Origin: Bacillota bacterium
GTDB lineage: Bacteria > Bacillota > Clostridia > Lachnospirales > Anaerotignaceae
Direction of reading: 5' to 3'
NCBI GenBank assembly: GCA_019422105.1
Contig: JAHZDZ010000016.1
Location: 43,816 to 56,815, forward strand
Length of the DNA: 13,000 nt
In this document: one piece after another, positions 12,555 to 13,000 of the stretch
How the letters are laid out: each line of letters starts with the position of its first letter
Numbering within the stretch: position 1 is the stretch's first letter
Notes under the pieces: generated by a model
Told to the model about the DNA's origin: nothing
Seen by the model: only the letters and a program-made list of their open reading frames with translations
Databases searched by the model: none
Position numbers and translations under genes: made by a program

Positions 12555-12617
12555 AAAGGCAACCCTATGGCTCTTAAGCGGTTAATGCTGCGACCGCCGC
12601 CTATGGTTTGCCTTTTT
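12553..12617. terminator. Bidirectional terminator between the 18-codon ORF and the convergent small gene
   Basis: AAAAAGGCAA (12553-12562) pairs perfectly with TTGCCTTTTT (12608-12617). Further pairs are present inside, CC with GG and an inner GCGGT/ACCGC stem (12578-12582 and 12593-12597). The T-run serves the plus strand, and the complementary A-run supplies a T-run on the minus strand, directly after the stop codon of the gene at 12618. Confidence 0.75.
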
Positions 12618-12854
12618 TCATTTTGGTCTTCTTTCCGTCACCGTATGGATAATGTCTCTTTTGATTTCCTCTACCGAATTATAATTTTCACTTCTTCCGG
12701 TAATATATTCCGCCGCATATTTCCATTCCTCAACAGAATACAGGGAATCCTCAATTTCTTCAATGTCATATATATTGATCCACATAAATTGCCCATAACG
12801 CATATCTGAGATATTACACTTCATTTTGCATGCCATATAATCAAGCAATTCCAT
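12618..12854 (-). CDS. Small hypothetical protein (LLDY/EEWKYAAEYITG type)
   Basis: A 78-residue acidic, soluble protein: MELLDYMACKMKCNISDMR at the start, then IYDIEEIEDSLYSVEEWKYAAEYITG in the middle and a helical EEIKRDIIHTVTERRPK end. Short proteins with an N-terminal ELLDYLA-like motif and a later EW-x(3)-A-x-Y-x-TG pattern are, as far as I recall, common in Lachnospiraceae accessory regions, with no assigned function. Translation is supported by AAAAGGGGA about 8 nt before the ATG at 12854 and by a terminator immediately after the stop. It lies 59 bp downstream of the partial gene at the right edge on the same strand, so the two are probably cotranscribed. Confidence 0.72.
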   Translation of the reverse strand: MELLDYMACKMKCNISDMRYGQFMWINIYDIEEIEDSLYSVEEWKYAAEYITGRSENYNSVEEIKRDIIHTVTERRPK

Positions 12855-12913
12855 ATCCTGTGTCCCCTTTTCTACACATCTTTAAAACGCTCTGTTTCAC
12901 GCCGCCCTTTTAT

Positions 12914-13000
12914 TCAGACAAATTTTCCTCCTGCTATTACTCTCATGAAAATACGGTCTTCTCTGCTTTCAGCAAGCTCGTCTTTCCCATTAAGGTACAC
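12914..13000 (-). CDS. C-terminal 28 codons of a minus-strand gene cut by the window edge
   Basis: The frame entering from the right edge is open and encodes VYLNGKDELAESREDRI followed by FMRVIAGGKFV, then TGA at 12916-12914. The residue composition looks coding, and the spacing to the next minus-strand gene (59 bp) is operon-like. The family cannot be identified from so short a piece. Confidence 0.5.
   Translation of the reverse strand: MYLNGKDELAESREDRIFMRVIAGGKFV

Overview
The window looks like chromosomal DNA from an anaerobic Firmicute of the Clostridia, probably Lachnospiraceae-like. The basis is strong AGGAGG-type ribosome binding sites, an oxygen-sensitive class III ribonucleotide reductase with its radical-SAM activase, the moderate-to-low GC content with very AT-rich intergenic DNA, and protein families common in gut clostridia (VanZ-like, DUF3795-type, GyrI-like). 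The species call is inference; nothing in the window fixes it.

Layout. Positions 1-2768 (+) hold the 3' part of nrdD and complete nrdG, which together make deoxynucleotides without oxygen. They are separated by an unusually long 378-bp gap containing a 129-bp nested inverted repeat. Position 3017-3649 (-) is a GyrI-like ligand-binding protein. After a 490-bp gene-free stretch come a predicted lipoprotein (4142-4807, +) and a Cys-rich DUF3795-type protein (4916-5224, +), closed by a bidirectional terminator. On the minus strand, 8439 down to 5515 is a two-gene unit: an MFS transporter followed by a YtcJ-like amidohydrolase, which together suggest uptake and hydrolysis of a small amide or N-acyl compound. 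Further minus-strand units are a VanZ-like membrane protein overlapping a small hypothetical gene (9571-8833, strong terminator) and an M20 metallopeptidase (11200-10037, strong terminator). A YbaK-like tRNA-editing deacylase (11541-12011, +) is divergent from the peptidase.

The right end (12012-13000) changes character. It has a textbook TTGACA-17-TATAAT promoter driving a predicted structured transcript of about 113 nt with its own intrinsic terminator and no convincing coding sequence. Next is an 18-codon ORF with a good ribosome binding site, which shares a bidirectional terminator with a convergent small gene of 78 codons. The tail of another minus-strand gene runs off the edge. This end looks accessory, possibly part of an integrated element, but no integrase, relaxase or attachment site is visible.

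The best candidates for something undescribed are the orphan RNA at 12173-12285, the roughly 330-nt structured leader predicted upstream of the VanZ-like gene, and the inverted-repeat element between nrdD and nrdG. No CRISPR array, tRNA, rRNA or insertion sequence was found.
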